Source of the DNA: Penaeus vannamei
Lineage: Eukaryota > Arthropoda > Malacostraca > Decapoda > Penaeidae
NCBI RefSeq assembly: GCF_042767895.1
Contig: NC_091589.1
Location: 11,819,208-11,829,207, forward strand
Direction of reading: 5' to 3'
Length of the DNA stretch: 10,000 bases
The notes under the pieces are model-generated. The model worked only from the letters and a program-made list of their open reading frames with translations. It was not told the DNA's origin and did not search any database. A program made the translations under genes and the position numbers. This document shows positions 1-9,400 of the stretch, piece by piece; the first letter of the stretch is position 1; every line of letters starts with the position of its first letter.

Positions 1-339
<339 letters not shown>

Positions 340-580
340 TGTGTGTGGGTGTATATAAGAGAAAGTGAATGAGAAAGGGAGGGGAAGGGAGGAAGAGAGA
401 GTAAAGGAAATAGATAAATAGACAAAAAGCGAGCGAGGTAAAGAAAGTCAGAAAAAAAAGAGATCGACAAACCTAAACAAACAAATAAATCAGAAAAAGG
501 AGAAAGACAAACATAGGTAAAACAAAGACCGACAATCCGACACGAACAGAGACACAAAAAACAGACAAAGACCATCCCAA
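340..580. other. A-rich flank of the GA array, no gene seen
   Basis: The sequence grades from purine-rich (GA, GGGA, GGAA) into A-rich DNA with scattered CAAA and GACAAA motifs, as if a simple repeat had degenerated. I see no conserved coding frame, RNA gene or regulatory motif here. Confidence 0.6.
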
Positions 581-723
581 ACAACCCCCCAAAAGTAGCC
601 CCGTAGCCCCGCAGCCCCAGCACAGCGCGACGACAATCGGAATATTCTAGAAGCCCTTTGAAGCTGTTGACGACGAGGCCGGACACTCGGGAGGAAGGCT
701 TCGGGGCATACATATTCAACGCG
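581..723. other. GC-rich non-repetitive island of unknown nature
   Basis: This short island is clearly richer in G+C than its surroundings, with several CpGs. A plus-strand frame without an ATG is open from 607 to 798 (64 codons, TAG before it, TGA at 799-801) and continues into the minisatellite that follows. A minus-strand frame also covers the island but starts only at TTG. Neither resembles a family I recognise. It may be a decayed exon, a mobile-element fragment or ordinary spacer. Confidence 0.35.
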
Positions 724-1190
724 CAAAATTTCTTACATATTTTGGCAAAGGAACTGCGAGGTTGTAGAGGTGATGGCAGGGGTGGTTGTGGTTATAGATG
801 ATGGTTGTTGTGGTTGTGGTAGGTTGTAGAGGTGATGGCAGTGGTGGTTGTGGTTATAGATGATGGTTGTGGTTGTGGTAGGTTGTAGAGGTGATGGCAG
901 TGGTGGTTGTGGTTATAGATGATGGTTGTTGTGGTTGTGGGTGATGGTTATGGTTGTGGTACTTGCTGTGGGAGTTGTTTTTGGGATCGTTGTGGTAGTC
1001 AAATTTCTTATATATTTTGGCAAAGGAACTGCGAGGTTGTAGAGGTGATGGCAGGGGTGGTTGTGGTTATAGATGATGGTTGTGGTTGTGGTAGGTTGTA
1101 GAGGTGATGACAGTGGTGGTAGTGGTTATAGATGATGGTTGTGGTTGTGGTACTTGCTGTGCGAGTTGTTTTTGGGATCGTTGTGGTTGT
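724..1190. repeat. Large tandem duplication containing a 59-62 bp minisatellite
   Basis: A segment starting CAAAATTTCTTACATATTTT (724-999) is repeated at 1000-1190. The shared GCGAGG blocks at 756 and 1031 give an offset of 275 bp. Both copies end in a similar block, GGTACTTGCTGTG followed by GAGTTGTTTTTGGGATCGTTG. Inside each copy is a minisatellite unit beginning GGTTGTAGAGGTGATG, with starts at 760, 822, 881, 1035 and 1094. Unit spacing is 59 or 62 bp, the difference being one extra GTT triplet. The second large copy is shorter because it carries fewer minisatellite units. Confidence 0.9.
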
Positions 1191-2130
1191 TGTTGTGATA
1201 GTCATTTATGTTCTGGTATTGACTGTTGGTGTTGTGGTTGTGGTAGCTGTGGTGGTAGTTGTTTTGGGGGTCGCTGTGGTTGTTGTTTGTCTTGGTTGTT
1301 GTGATAGTGGTTGTGATAGTCGTTTATGTTCTGGTAGTTGCTGTGGTATTGACTGTTGGTGTTGTGGTTGTGGTTGTGGTAGTTGTTTTTGGGGTCGTTG
1401 CAGTTATTGTTTGTCTTGGTTGTTGTGGTAGTGGTTGTGGCAGTTGTAGTTGTTGCCTGTCCTGGTTATATTGTGGTAACGGTTGTGGTTTTGGTCGCTG
1501 TTGTAGTTGTGATAGTGCTTAGTGTTGTGGCAGTTGCTATGGTATTGACTGTTGTTGTGGTTGTGGTGGTCGTTGTGGTAATAGCTATGGTAGTTGTTGG
1601 GGTCGCTGTGGTTGTTGTTTGTCTTGGTTGTTGTGGTAGCGATTGTGGTAGTTGTGATAGTCGTTTATGTTCTGGTAGTTGCTGTGGTATTGACTGTTGG
1701 TGTTGTGGTTGTGGTGGTCGTTGTGGTAGTCGTTACTTTGGTAGGTGGTGTTTGTGGTATTGATTGTGGCCATTGTTGTTATGGTTGTAGTAGTAGTGGT
1801 TCTGGAAGTTGCTTTGGTCATTATTGCTGTGGTAGTTGCTGCTGTTGTCGTTGTGATAATTTTTCTGATCGTTATTGTTGTGGTACTCTATTCTGTGGTC
1901 ACTAATGTGGTAGTCGTGTAGTTGCTCTATTGGTTGTTGTGGTAGTTCTTGTGGCAGCTGCGATAGTCGTTTTTGTGATAATTATGGCTGCGGTAGTCGC
2001 TGTTGTGACAGGGACAATCATCGTAGCAAAAGTGGTAGTTGTTATAGATAAGGTGGTTATCGTTGCAGTAATCGCTGTGGTAGACGACGATATTGGGTTG
2101 GTGTGGTCGTCGCTGTCGTGCTTGTAGCTA
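1191..2130. repeat. Degenerate GTN triplet array with higher-order copies
   Basis: Nearly all of this stretch follows a three-base pattern of GT plus a variable base (GTT, GTG, GTA, GTC), giving Val-rich or Cys/Gly-rich frames on plus and Thr/Asn-rich frames on minus. Higher-order structure is visible. A block starting TTTATGTTCTGGTA occurs at 1205, 1323 and 1664, and TTGTCTTGGTTGTTGTG occurs at 1287, 1411 and 1619. Phase shifts break every frame, and no frame keeps a start, domain or stop pattern typical of a gene. It is best read as an old, diverging triplet or minisatellite array. Confidence 0.85.
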
Positions 2131-2570
2131 CTATAGATGTCGTTCTTGCAGTAGAGGTAGTTGTGGTAGTTATTGTCGTTAGTGGTTAGTAGCTGTGTTA
2201 TTGTACTAGTTATGATAATTATCGTTGAAGTCGTCGCTGTTATGGCGGTCGTCTTTATGGTACAAAGATCTGGCAAAAGCTGTCGAGGAGGTCGTCAGTG
2301 GTTAAATCAAGTCGTATTTTTAAATTTATTTCTAGTACTCTATAAGGTTGTTTTATTCTCGTGTTATGTCGATATGGTCGTCCCCCTGCTGGATATAACT
2401 AACTATGAGACAGCAGAGTCGTCTATTTGGTCGTTCTGCGGCAGAAAAACGACTCTTTGACACCAGTAGTCGACTGTAACACATGCTCATCTAAATGGTC
2501 GTTTCACAGAGGAGATAATCAGTCGTGAAGAAATAGTAGTCGTCTTCTGGTCGTGTATAAAGTCGTCCCA
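2131..2570. repeat. Decaying edge of the GT-rich array with GGTCGT blocks
   Basis: The triplet pattern fades into AT-richer DNA, but TGGTCGT recurs at 2375, 2428, 2496 and 2548 (spacings 53, 68 and 52 bp), with a further copy at 2714. AGTCGTC-like motifs recur between several of the blocks. The pieces look like remnants of a minisatellite of about 52-68 bp. A tandem-repeat finder with relaxed mismatch settings would decide this. No gene is supported. Confidence 0.5.
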
Positions 2571-2684
2571 CGGTTAAAAAAAAATAAAAAAAAATAAAAA
2601 ATAAAACAGTGAAAAAAAGGAAAAAATATTTAAAATTAAATACTGATATTAATATCAATAAATACTCATAAACTATAAGACTAA
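2571..2684. other. A-rich then AT-rich low-complexity tract
   Basis: This begins with runs of AAAAATAAAAAA to about 2640, followed by AT-rich sequence with ATTAATATC motifs. Nothing coding is seen. Confidence 0.6.
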
Positions 2685-3044
2685 CAGCCCCTCTCTCTGA
2701 ACATCAACATCCCTGGTCGTTTTGCAGCAGAGGCATCCAGTTCAAGTAGCAGAAGCGGTCGTCCTTATGACAGCGGGTCGTTCTCGTGGCGCCAAAGTTC
2801 CTCCTCAGAAAGGAACTTTAAGGAGCAAGTGAAATGGAATTAGGGGGAAGTTTAGGGGCTTCCATTAGAGCGAACAACTTGTAAATGAAAAAAACGGGGA
2901 ATTAAATGAATTTCTTGGTGAATTAACTAGGAAATCGTTCCGATTCATTTCCTTCAGTGAATCAAATTGGTGAGGAATTATTACATCTTAACGATGTTTT
3001 TATCTACTCTGTCTCTGCCACGTGTGCAGATATGTGTATACCTA
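2685..3044. other. Mostly non-repetitive spacer, weak open frame
   Basis: The left part (2685-2840) is relatively G+C-rich. One plus-strand frame is open there for 52 codons, between a TAA at 2682 and a TAG at 2841, but it has no ATG. Its Ser/Arg-rich translation is not recognised. The right part is AT-rich, with several GAATTA or GAATT words and a single CACGTG at 3019-3024. No gene is called. Confidence 0.4.
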
Positions 3045-3439
<395 letters not shown>

Positions 3440-3696
3440 TACAAAGCATGTTTGCTTGCGTCTCTCTAGAACCTTATTTGAATTTAGAATCCAGACCAAA
3501 AATTTTTATTTTTGGTGTTAAGGAAGAGTGAAGAAATTCTCTTATGGGAATATTGTGTACAATTTGTTTCCTTGTTATTGCTATTACTGTGTTATTTTTC
3601 CCCTATTTTCTTGTTATTGGTATTCACCGGTTAGTTTGTAGTCCCTGTGTTCATGTTATTGTTAAAGTCTCGTAATTGTTATTTTTCTTAATAGTA
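3440..3696. other. AT-rich single-copy spacer
   Basis: There is no gene-like frame. A perfect small inverted repeat, ACCAAAAAT-TTTT-ATTTTTGGT (9-bp arms, 4-bp loop), lies at 3495-3516. TTGTTATT-type words recur. From about 3687 the sequence begins to match the boundary of the tandem array that follows (CTTAATAGTA). Confidence 0.5.
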
Positions 3697-4530
3697 TTTA
3701 CCGTTTTTTTTTTCTTTGGGACAGGATTTGTATATAAATCCAAGGAAATCAAATTATCTGTTTTCTAACATGCAGAAAATTCCTAAATTCTTACTCATAC
3801 TCAAGGATACTCATACAATGAATATACTATTCCTTTCATTCACGTGCGAAAAATCTATCCTTATTAGTACTTAGTGTCTTTTGAATCAGGATTTGTATAT
3901 CAATACAAGGAGATCAAATTATCTGTATTCAAACACGCAAAAAAACTAAATTCTTACACATACTCAAGGATACTCATACACGGAAAATACTACTCCTTTC
4001 CTTCACGTGCAAAAAATCTATCCTTAATAGCACTTAGTGTCTTTAGAGTCAAGATTTGTATATTAATCCATGGAGATCAAATTCCCTGTATTCAAACACG
4101 CAAAAAACTCTACAAAATTCTACACTAAACTCAAAGCCACTGATAAACGGTAAATACTACTCCTTTCCTTCACGTGCAAAATATCTATCATTAATAGTAC
4201 TTAACAGTACACGCAAAAACTCCTAAACTTACATACTCAAGGATACATACATACATACATACCACCCCTCTCCTTGGTACGACTGTCATGTACATTCACG
4301 TGCGAAAAATCTATCCTTAATAGCACTTAGTGTCTTTAGAGTCAATATTTGAATATCATTCCATGGAGATCAAAGCACCTGTATTCAAACACGCAAAAAA
4401 CTCAAGGTCACTGATACAATGAATACATACTTCTTTCCTTCATGTGCGGAAAAATCTATTCTTAATATAAATTCATACACATACTCAAGGATACTCATAC
4501 AGTGAACATACCACCCATACCATACCAAGG
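3697..4530. repeat. Satellite-like tandem array, 126-173 bp units
   Basis: Six diverged units can be aligned: 3697-3869, 3870-4032, 4033-4199, 4200-4325, 4326-4468 and a partial at 4469-4530. The most conserved block spans the unit junction: TTCACGTGC, then AAAAATCTATCCTTAATAG, then CACTTAGTGTCTTT. Other shared words are GATTTGTATAT, GGAGATCAAAT, TATTCAAACACGCAAAAA and ACTCAAGGATACTCATAC. Unit 4 lacks about 60 bp of its first half and has gained a short (ATAC)n run. Unit 5 lacks an internal segment. Periods are not multiples of three, so the open frame across units 2-3 is not a conserved coding repeat. Confidence 0.92.
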
Positions 4531-4590
4531 CCAGGCAGCTTTTGTTTTTATATACGTCGCACATGGATGGCGCCGCATTCGGTTGTCTCT
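4531..4590. other. Short single-copy segment with a GGATGGCGCC motif
   Basis: This is a GC-richer junction between the tandem array and the polypurine tract. It includes GGATGGCGCC at 4565-4574, which resembles the core of CTCF-type motifs. There is no coding evidence. Confidence 0.35.
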
Positions 4591-4855
4591 AAAGTAAATA
4601 AAGAGAGAAGAGGAAGTGGAAGGGAGAGAAAAAATAGGGAGAAAGGAGAAGGAAAAGAGAAACGGTAGATTGGAGAAGAATAAGGGGAAGGGTGAATGAA
4701 GAAGGAAAAGAGAAAGCGTAAGTGGGAATGAAGAAGGAAGGTAAAAGAGAGAAGGGGAACGGGGAGGGAGAGGAGAAGAAGAAAGGGAAGAAGGGAGAAG
4801 GAAAGGGGAAAGAGAGAAAAGGAGAGAGAAAGGGGAAAGGGGAGATGAAAGCAAC
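4590..4855. repeat. Polypurine tract (GGAAGA/GAGAAA-rich)
   Basis: About 265 bp of strongly purine-biased plus strand is built from AAG, GGAGA and GGGGAA words, with only scattered pyrimidines. It has no fixed unit length, so it is a degenerate GA/GAA low-complexity tract. The Ser/Leu/Pro-rich minus-strand frame is a by-product. Confidence 0.85.
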
Positions 4856-5372
4856 AATACGATAGTTAGATGGCAGATGTTGAATAATTAATTAACAATA
4901 TCATCAAAATTCTTACTATCATCACCATCGTCCTTACACTACTTCTCTAATAAAATAATGATAATAATACTGATAATAATAATAACAAAAATATATATCA
5001 ACGTTAAAAACACGGAAAATAAATTACTATCTCCCATTGAACTATTCTTTTCTCTTCTCTCTTTCCATTTCGACGCGACCAATTCAACGCCATCTATGGG
5101 CCATACGCAGAACCACAGGCCAGGGCGGAAGCGAACCGTGAGTGAACCTGTAATGTATTCGATAACGTATAACTATTTCCTAAACCATCAGCTCTTGTAA
5201 TACCGTTGTCTGTTGAGAGTATTTGATTGTTTTTCCTTTGTAATTAAATTCTCGCGATTGTATTCGAGTGTAAAGATGGGAAACTGGGACTAAATATCTA
5301 CAGGTGGACTTTTTTATATGCATGAACACATGTACACACAAACACATATACTCGTTTATGTAATTGACTATC
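4856..5372. other. AT-rich spacer, no confident gene
   Basis: An imperfect (ATA)n run lies near 4953-4986. The interval 5071-5150 is GC-richer and contains CGCCATCTA (5088-5096), whose complement TAGATGGCG fits an arthropod CTCF-like core, plus CAGAACC and GAACCGTGAGTG, which look like splice acceptor and donor words. The possible exon between those words is only about 40 bp and its polypyrimidine tract is too distant, so I do not call it. The rest is AT-rich single-copy DNA. Confidence 0.45.
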
Positions 5373-5643
<271 letters not shown>

Positions 5644-6130
5644 TATGCATATATAAATATATACATACCATACCATGGTTAAATCCTATTTTAAGGGCAT
5701 CAGAATAACTTATTTGTGGTTTCACATTTACTCTCGACTCGGCCTACTGCACAAGAAGCATTTGAACAGATAACAAGCCTGAATCACAAATAAATAACAT
5801 CGGCAGAGTTATTACAATAATCTATATAAAAAAGAAAATCAGTACATTACTAAATATGAACATCAGAATATGACAAACAACATCCCCTTATTGAAGAGGT
5901 TCTAGAATCCTCACAGGGCACTCCCACTTAAAGAAACAGGATCATTGACATAAAAGGAGCTGGTTGTGGGGAAGCTTCCATTTGAGTTCTACCCTTTATG
6001 GCGGCCACTTGCGGGACCCACAGCACTCTGTATCCCAAGGAGGACCGCTCACCAACGCACGCCTTGTTATGACCTGCTCTCCATGCTCATGCGTCACTCG
6101 AGAAGGATGGGAAAAAGGTGTTTGGTCTTA
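5644..6130. other. Single-copy spacer with a GC-richer right half
   Basis: The first part (to 5670) is the AT-rich flank GCATATATAAATATATACAT at 5647-5666, shared with 6166-6185. 5680-5950 is AT-rich with no usable frame. 5960-6130 is GC-richer and has two short overlapping plus frames starting at 5964-5966 plus an ATG-less minus frame of about 43 codons. None is a recognised protein, and the plus frames run into the following CA repeat. It could be a mobile-element or exon fragment, but nothing in the sequence proves it. Confidence 0.4.
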
Positions 6131-6434
<304 letters not shown>

Positions 6435-6689
6435 ATAGGAGAAGGCTAGATCAATAGCAACTCGAGGAGGTATCATGGCGTCCCACAGGGATATTTTGAT
6501 GATTGTTCAATGAAGATAGAACCAATAAAATCATTATTTTCCATCCTTTTTGAGAACTGAAATCACCAAAATGATCGACCAGATTCACAAAGCATCCGTT
6601 ACATTTGTGACGTCATCAGAATGTGTTTTATTTCTTTTTAATAGAATCAGACGCCATAACATCTCCTGATCTAGCCTTCCCCATATTCT
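6435..6689. other. AT-rich single-copy spacer
   Basis: There is no coding frame of useful length: the ATG near 6475 is followed by a stop after about 12 codons. The segment contains a perfect TGACGTCA at 6608-6615 and ends in the (TTTA)n run. Confidence 0.5.
6608..6615. promoter_or_regulatory. Perfect CRE palindrome TGACGTCA
   Basis: The octamer TGACGTCA is the full cAMP-response element bound by CREB/ATF bZIP dimers in animals. It is exact here and sits in GTGACGTCATCAG. No promoter or gene is visible beside it, so function is unsupported; an 8-bp match can arise by chance. Confidence 0.25.
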
Positions 6690-6722
6690 TTTATTTATTT
6701 ATTTATTTGTTTATTTATTTAT

Positions 6723-6807
<85 letters not shown>

Positions 6808-6839
6808 CATCATTATTATTATTACTATTATTATTATTA

Positions 6840-6924
<85 letters not shown>

Positions 6925-6928
6925 CATT
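6690..6928. repeat. (TTTA)n followed by a long (ATT)n array
   Basis: A (TTTA)n run (about 6690-6723, one TTTG variant) changes into about 205 bp of (ATT)n with scattered ATC and ACT variants that give CAT and TACT interruptions. Poly-Ile and poly-Asn frames across it are repeat translations. Tetranucleotide-to-trinucleotide tails like this sometimes mark retroposon 3' ends, but no element body was recognised upstream. Confidence 0.96.
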
Positions 6929-7050
6929 GGGGAGGGGGGGCTGCAGGAGTTGACGCAGCGATGTCGCACGCAAAGGAGTATGGGTAATGGCGCGCGATTT
7001 GAATGTCTTCCCGTGGATGCTTATCAACTAAAACCAAATAAAAAAAAGAA
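6929..7050. other. Short single-copy segment after the ATT array
   Basis: This starts with GGGGAGGGGGGG and is CpG-containing and GC-richer to about 7015 (GCGCGCGA near 6991), then becomes A-rich. The only frame spanning it is the poly-Ile frame continuing out of the repeat. I see no independent gene. Confidence 0.4.
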
Positions 7051-7163
7051 ATGGGAAAACAACGCAGTATTCTACAGTAATAATAATGATAAGAACCTTC
7101 ATCACAGAAATAGGAAAACAGTATTCTACGGTAATAATAATAATAAGAAACTTTATCATATTT
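7051..7163. repeat. Diverged tandem duplication, about 55-60 bp
   Basis: GGGAAAACAACGCAGTATTC (from 7053) and AGGAAAACAGTATTCTACGG (from 7112) begin two similar copies. Both continue with GTAATAATAATNATAAGAA and a CTTYATCA-like end. Copy length is about 55-60 bp. Each contains a small (TAA)n run of different length. Confidence 0.75.
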
Positions 7164-7375
7164 CTTGGAGAATGACCATATATGAGGAAAACCCCCTTTA
7201 GATTCTTACCGTTCGGGGCAACACATAATTAATTAACTTTGGCGTCTATGATGTAGGGAGACTGAGAAGGTATACCGTGGCAAAGTTGAGAGGAAAATAA
7301 TCTGATTATTAAAAAAGAAAGAAAAAAAATCCCACGCGTCTTTTGGTATGAAATACTAATTGAATTTTCAAAAAG
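7164..7375. other. AT-rich spacer, nothing distinctive
   Basis: This is AT-rich single-copy DNA with TAATTAATTAA near 7229 and an A-rich stretch near 7312. The short minus-strand frame here is Lys/Ser-rich and comes from the polypyrimidine neighbour. No feature is supported. Confidence 0.45.
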
Positions 7376-7796
7376 TAATTTTCTACCTTCTTTTTCTTTC
7401 TTTCTCTTTCTGTTCATTTTTCTATCTCTCTGTTTCTAATTCTATTTTTCTCTTCGTCTTTCTCTCTCTTCCTTTCTTCCACTTTTCTCTCTCTCTCTGT
7501 CTCTGTATTTTTATTTTTTATTTTTATTTCTCTCTTCTTTCTTCTTATCTCTCTACATTCCTTTTCTCCGTCACTATCCTTGTTTCACTTTCCTCTTCTT
7601 TTCCTCTCCTTTCTCCTCTTCCTTCTTTCTTCTCTCTCCTTCTCTTTAGCCTTCCATTTCTCTTCTCGTTTCTCCTTATCATTCTTTTCGTCGTACCCTT
7701 CCCTTTCTCCTTTGCTTTTCCTTATTTTTCCCTTTTGCTTTTTCTCTCTTTTCTCTTATTTTCTCCCTTTCTTTAACATCTCTCTGCCCTTCTGTT
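7376..7796. repeat. Polypyrimidine tract (CTTT/TCTC-rich)
   Basis: About 420 bp is dominated by C and T on the plus strand (TTTCTTTC, TCTCTC, CCTTTC words), with sparse purines and no fixed unit. Phe/Ser/Leu-rich plus-strand frames are by-products. It ends sharply near 7796. Confidence 0.88.
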
Positions 7797-7799
7797 GTA

Positions 7800-8030
7800 A
7801 TGAAAAAGAAAAAGAGAGAAAAAAAAAACAAAAAAGAAAAAAAATAAAGAAAAAAGAAAAAAGAAAAGTAAGAAAAAACAAAAATAAAGGAAAATGGAAG
7901 AAAAAAAGAAAAAGTAAGAAAAAAAAACAAAAAGAAAAAGTAAGGTAAAAAAGAAAGAAAAAAAGAAAAAGAAAAAACAAAACGAATCGAAAAGAAAACG
8001 AAAGAAAAAAAAGGAAAAGAAGATCTTTAA
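7800..8030. repeat. A-rich polypurine tract (GAAAA-rich)
   Basis: Immediately after a TTGTAATG junction the plus strand becomes almost pure A and G, in GAAAA, AAAGAAAAA and AAGTAAGAAAA words, for about 230 bp. Together with the previous tract it forms a switch of strand bias, able in principle to fold as a long imperfect hairpin. Lys-rich and Phe-rich frames are artefacts of composition. Confidence 0.9.
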
Positions 8031-8255
8031 AAAATTGGTCACATCACATACGCTACAAGAGATTAATTAGCATTAAGAATTTTAAAGAAACCTTATTTCT
8101 TATTCTAATTTATGATCGATTCTCCCTTGCACCATGTTTTGTCGCTCCTCTGGCGGGGACTCCGAGCGGAAGCATCTGGGTGTTAACGAAGATTTTTAAA
8201 TTTTTTTGCTCATTATGAAGAGGATTGGCAGGAAAAAAGTATGTGGATTGTATAT
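8031..8255. other. AT-rich spacer with one short open frame
   Basis: Mostly AT-rich. The interval 8125-8185 is GC-richer and holds an ATG at 8134 in CACCATG context, with a frame of only 21 codons to TAA at 8197-8199. That is too short to call without conservation. Nothing else was found. Confidence 0.4.
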
Positions 8256-8535
<280 letters not shown>

Positions 8536-8928
8536 AATCTACAAGGATTTATAGACTGGAATCGAGGCTGAGATCGTATTCATATTCACCCTTGCTTTAG
8601 CTTTGCAGACAGGCGAACATTCCATTCTGATCGAGGTAAACCAACGCACAGTAATTACACTATCCTTACTCATAGATCATAATTTCCTTTGATCCAAATA
8701 GCATTAGTACATTACCAAGCCAATCCTCTTAGTACTGATTCTGTCGCTGAATTTTCGACTTTATAGCATCACTGTTATCGAAACGGTTCATAACTGTATT
8801 GTATATAATAAAATCGATTCGTTTTTATTTTATCTTTTATTTGTTTTTATTTTATTTTTTTTTTCTTTAGTTCATTCACATATTCCATTAGTTCTCTTTC
8901 TGTTTTGAAGTCTTTGGAAGGGGAATTA
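8536..8928. other. Single-copy AT-rich spacer, T-rich right part
   Basis: 8536-8820 is ordinary AT-rich sequence without a convincing frame. AATAAA occurs at 8807-8812. 8821-8868 is T-rich and ends TTTCTTTAG (AG at 8869-8870), a good-looking plus-strand splice acceptor. The frame after it runs into the GA repeat, so no exon is called. Confidence 0.45.
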
Positions 8929-8994
8929 GAAGGAGAGAGTGAGAGAGGAGGAACAAACACACAGAGACAGAGAGAGAGTAAGAGGACGGAAGAA

Positions 8995-9063
<69 letters not shown>

Positions 9064-9113
9064 GAGAGGGTGTTTTTTATTGTTTTTTTATTTTTATTTA
9101 TTTATTTTTTTCT
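8929..9113. repeat. Imperfect (GA)n array then T-rich tract
   Basis: (GA)n with CGAG, AAAG and GACAGAG variants runs from about 8929 to 9069, then changes abruptly to T-rich DNA with (TTTA)n words to 9113. Arg/Glu-rich frames are repeat translations. Confidence 0.92.
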
Positions 9114-9169
9114 TACATGATGTATCTTTCCTAATTAGATCGATCTCTATTCTATGACGCATTAGTTCA

Positions 9170-9385
9170 GATGAGCATTATAAAAAAGGGTTTGGCTTGA
9201 TAATAGGATTTTACTGGAAGCGGTTCGTAATGTCCAAGGCTCTCGACCGCTTTCCTGGTCGTGTTCTTTCTCTGATACTGTTCGCTCTGTGAGAATTCAG
9301 TTTCTGTTGTATATTTGAATACAAAAAATACAAGAAAAAACGCTGTCAGTGATACGGTGGACGACAAAAAATAACAAGTAAGCAT
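9170..9385 (-). CDS. Candidate exon: single-span membrane protein N-terminus
   Basis: From an ATG at 9385 the minus strand reads 72 codons to a TGA at 9167-9169. Residues 5-23 form one hydrophobic span (YFLSSTVSLTAFFLVFFVF) after a very short N-terminus. A charged and polar stretch follows with an N-glycosylation sequon (Asn41-Thr-Thr). This layout fits a signal peptide or the signal anchor and stem of a type II Golgi or membrane protein such as a glycosyl- or sulfotransferase, but no catalytic domain is present and I do not recognise the family. The ATG has A at -3. On the minus strand a pyrimidine-rich stretch ending CAACAG (9402-9401) lies 16 bases upstream of the ATG, like a splice acceptor. 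A weak donor (GTAAAA, beginning at 9214) could end the exon. Composition is non-repetitive, unlike most frames here. A chance open frame is still quite possible. Confidence 0.3.
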
Positions 9386-9400
9386 CTTCAAAGACTTACT

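Noticed and set aside
919..2460. Chain of Val-rich and Cys/Gly-rich plus frames and Thr/Asn-rich minus frames, superficially like a cysteine-rich structural protein
   Set aside because: They all arise from the GTN triplet array, overlap in different frames and are broken by phase shifts. The Cys and Gly come from TGT and GGT words, not a conserved spacing.
3874..4128. 84-codon plus frame in the tandem array
   Set aside because: It crosses two units whose period is not a multiple of three, so the two units would encode different frames.
5103..5150. Possible mini-exon between CAG and GTGAGT
   Set aside because: It is only about 40 bp, the pyrimidine tract is too far from the acceptor, and there is no supporting frame.
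6623..7201. 192-codon frame with poly-Ile and an in-frame duplicated tail
   Set aside because: It depends on reading through (ATT)n, and the duplicated tail is a simple tandem repeat. There is no start or domain outside the repeat.
7360..8042. Phe/Ser/Leu-rich and Lys-rich frames resembling membrane or basic proteins
   Set aside because: These reflect polypyrimidine and polypurine composition only.
8134..8199. 21-codon frame with CACCATG start context (MFCRSSGGDSERKH...)
   Set aside because: It is too short to distinguish from chance without conservation or translation data.
8845..8937. Minus-strand ATG-less frame (…DFKTERELMEYVNELKKK…) that looks helical
   Set aside because: It is short, without a start, and bounded by A-rich and GA-rich low-complexity DNA. 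No family was recognised.
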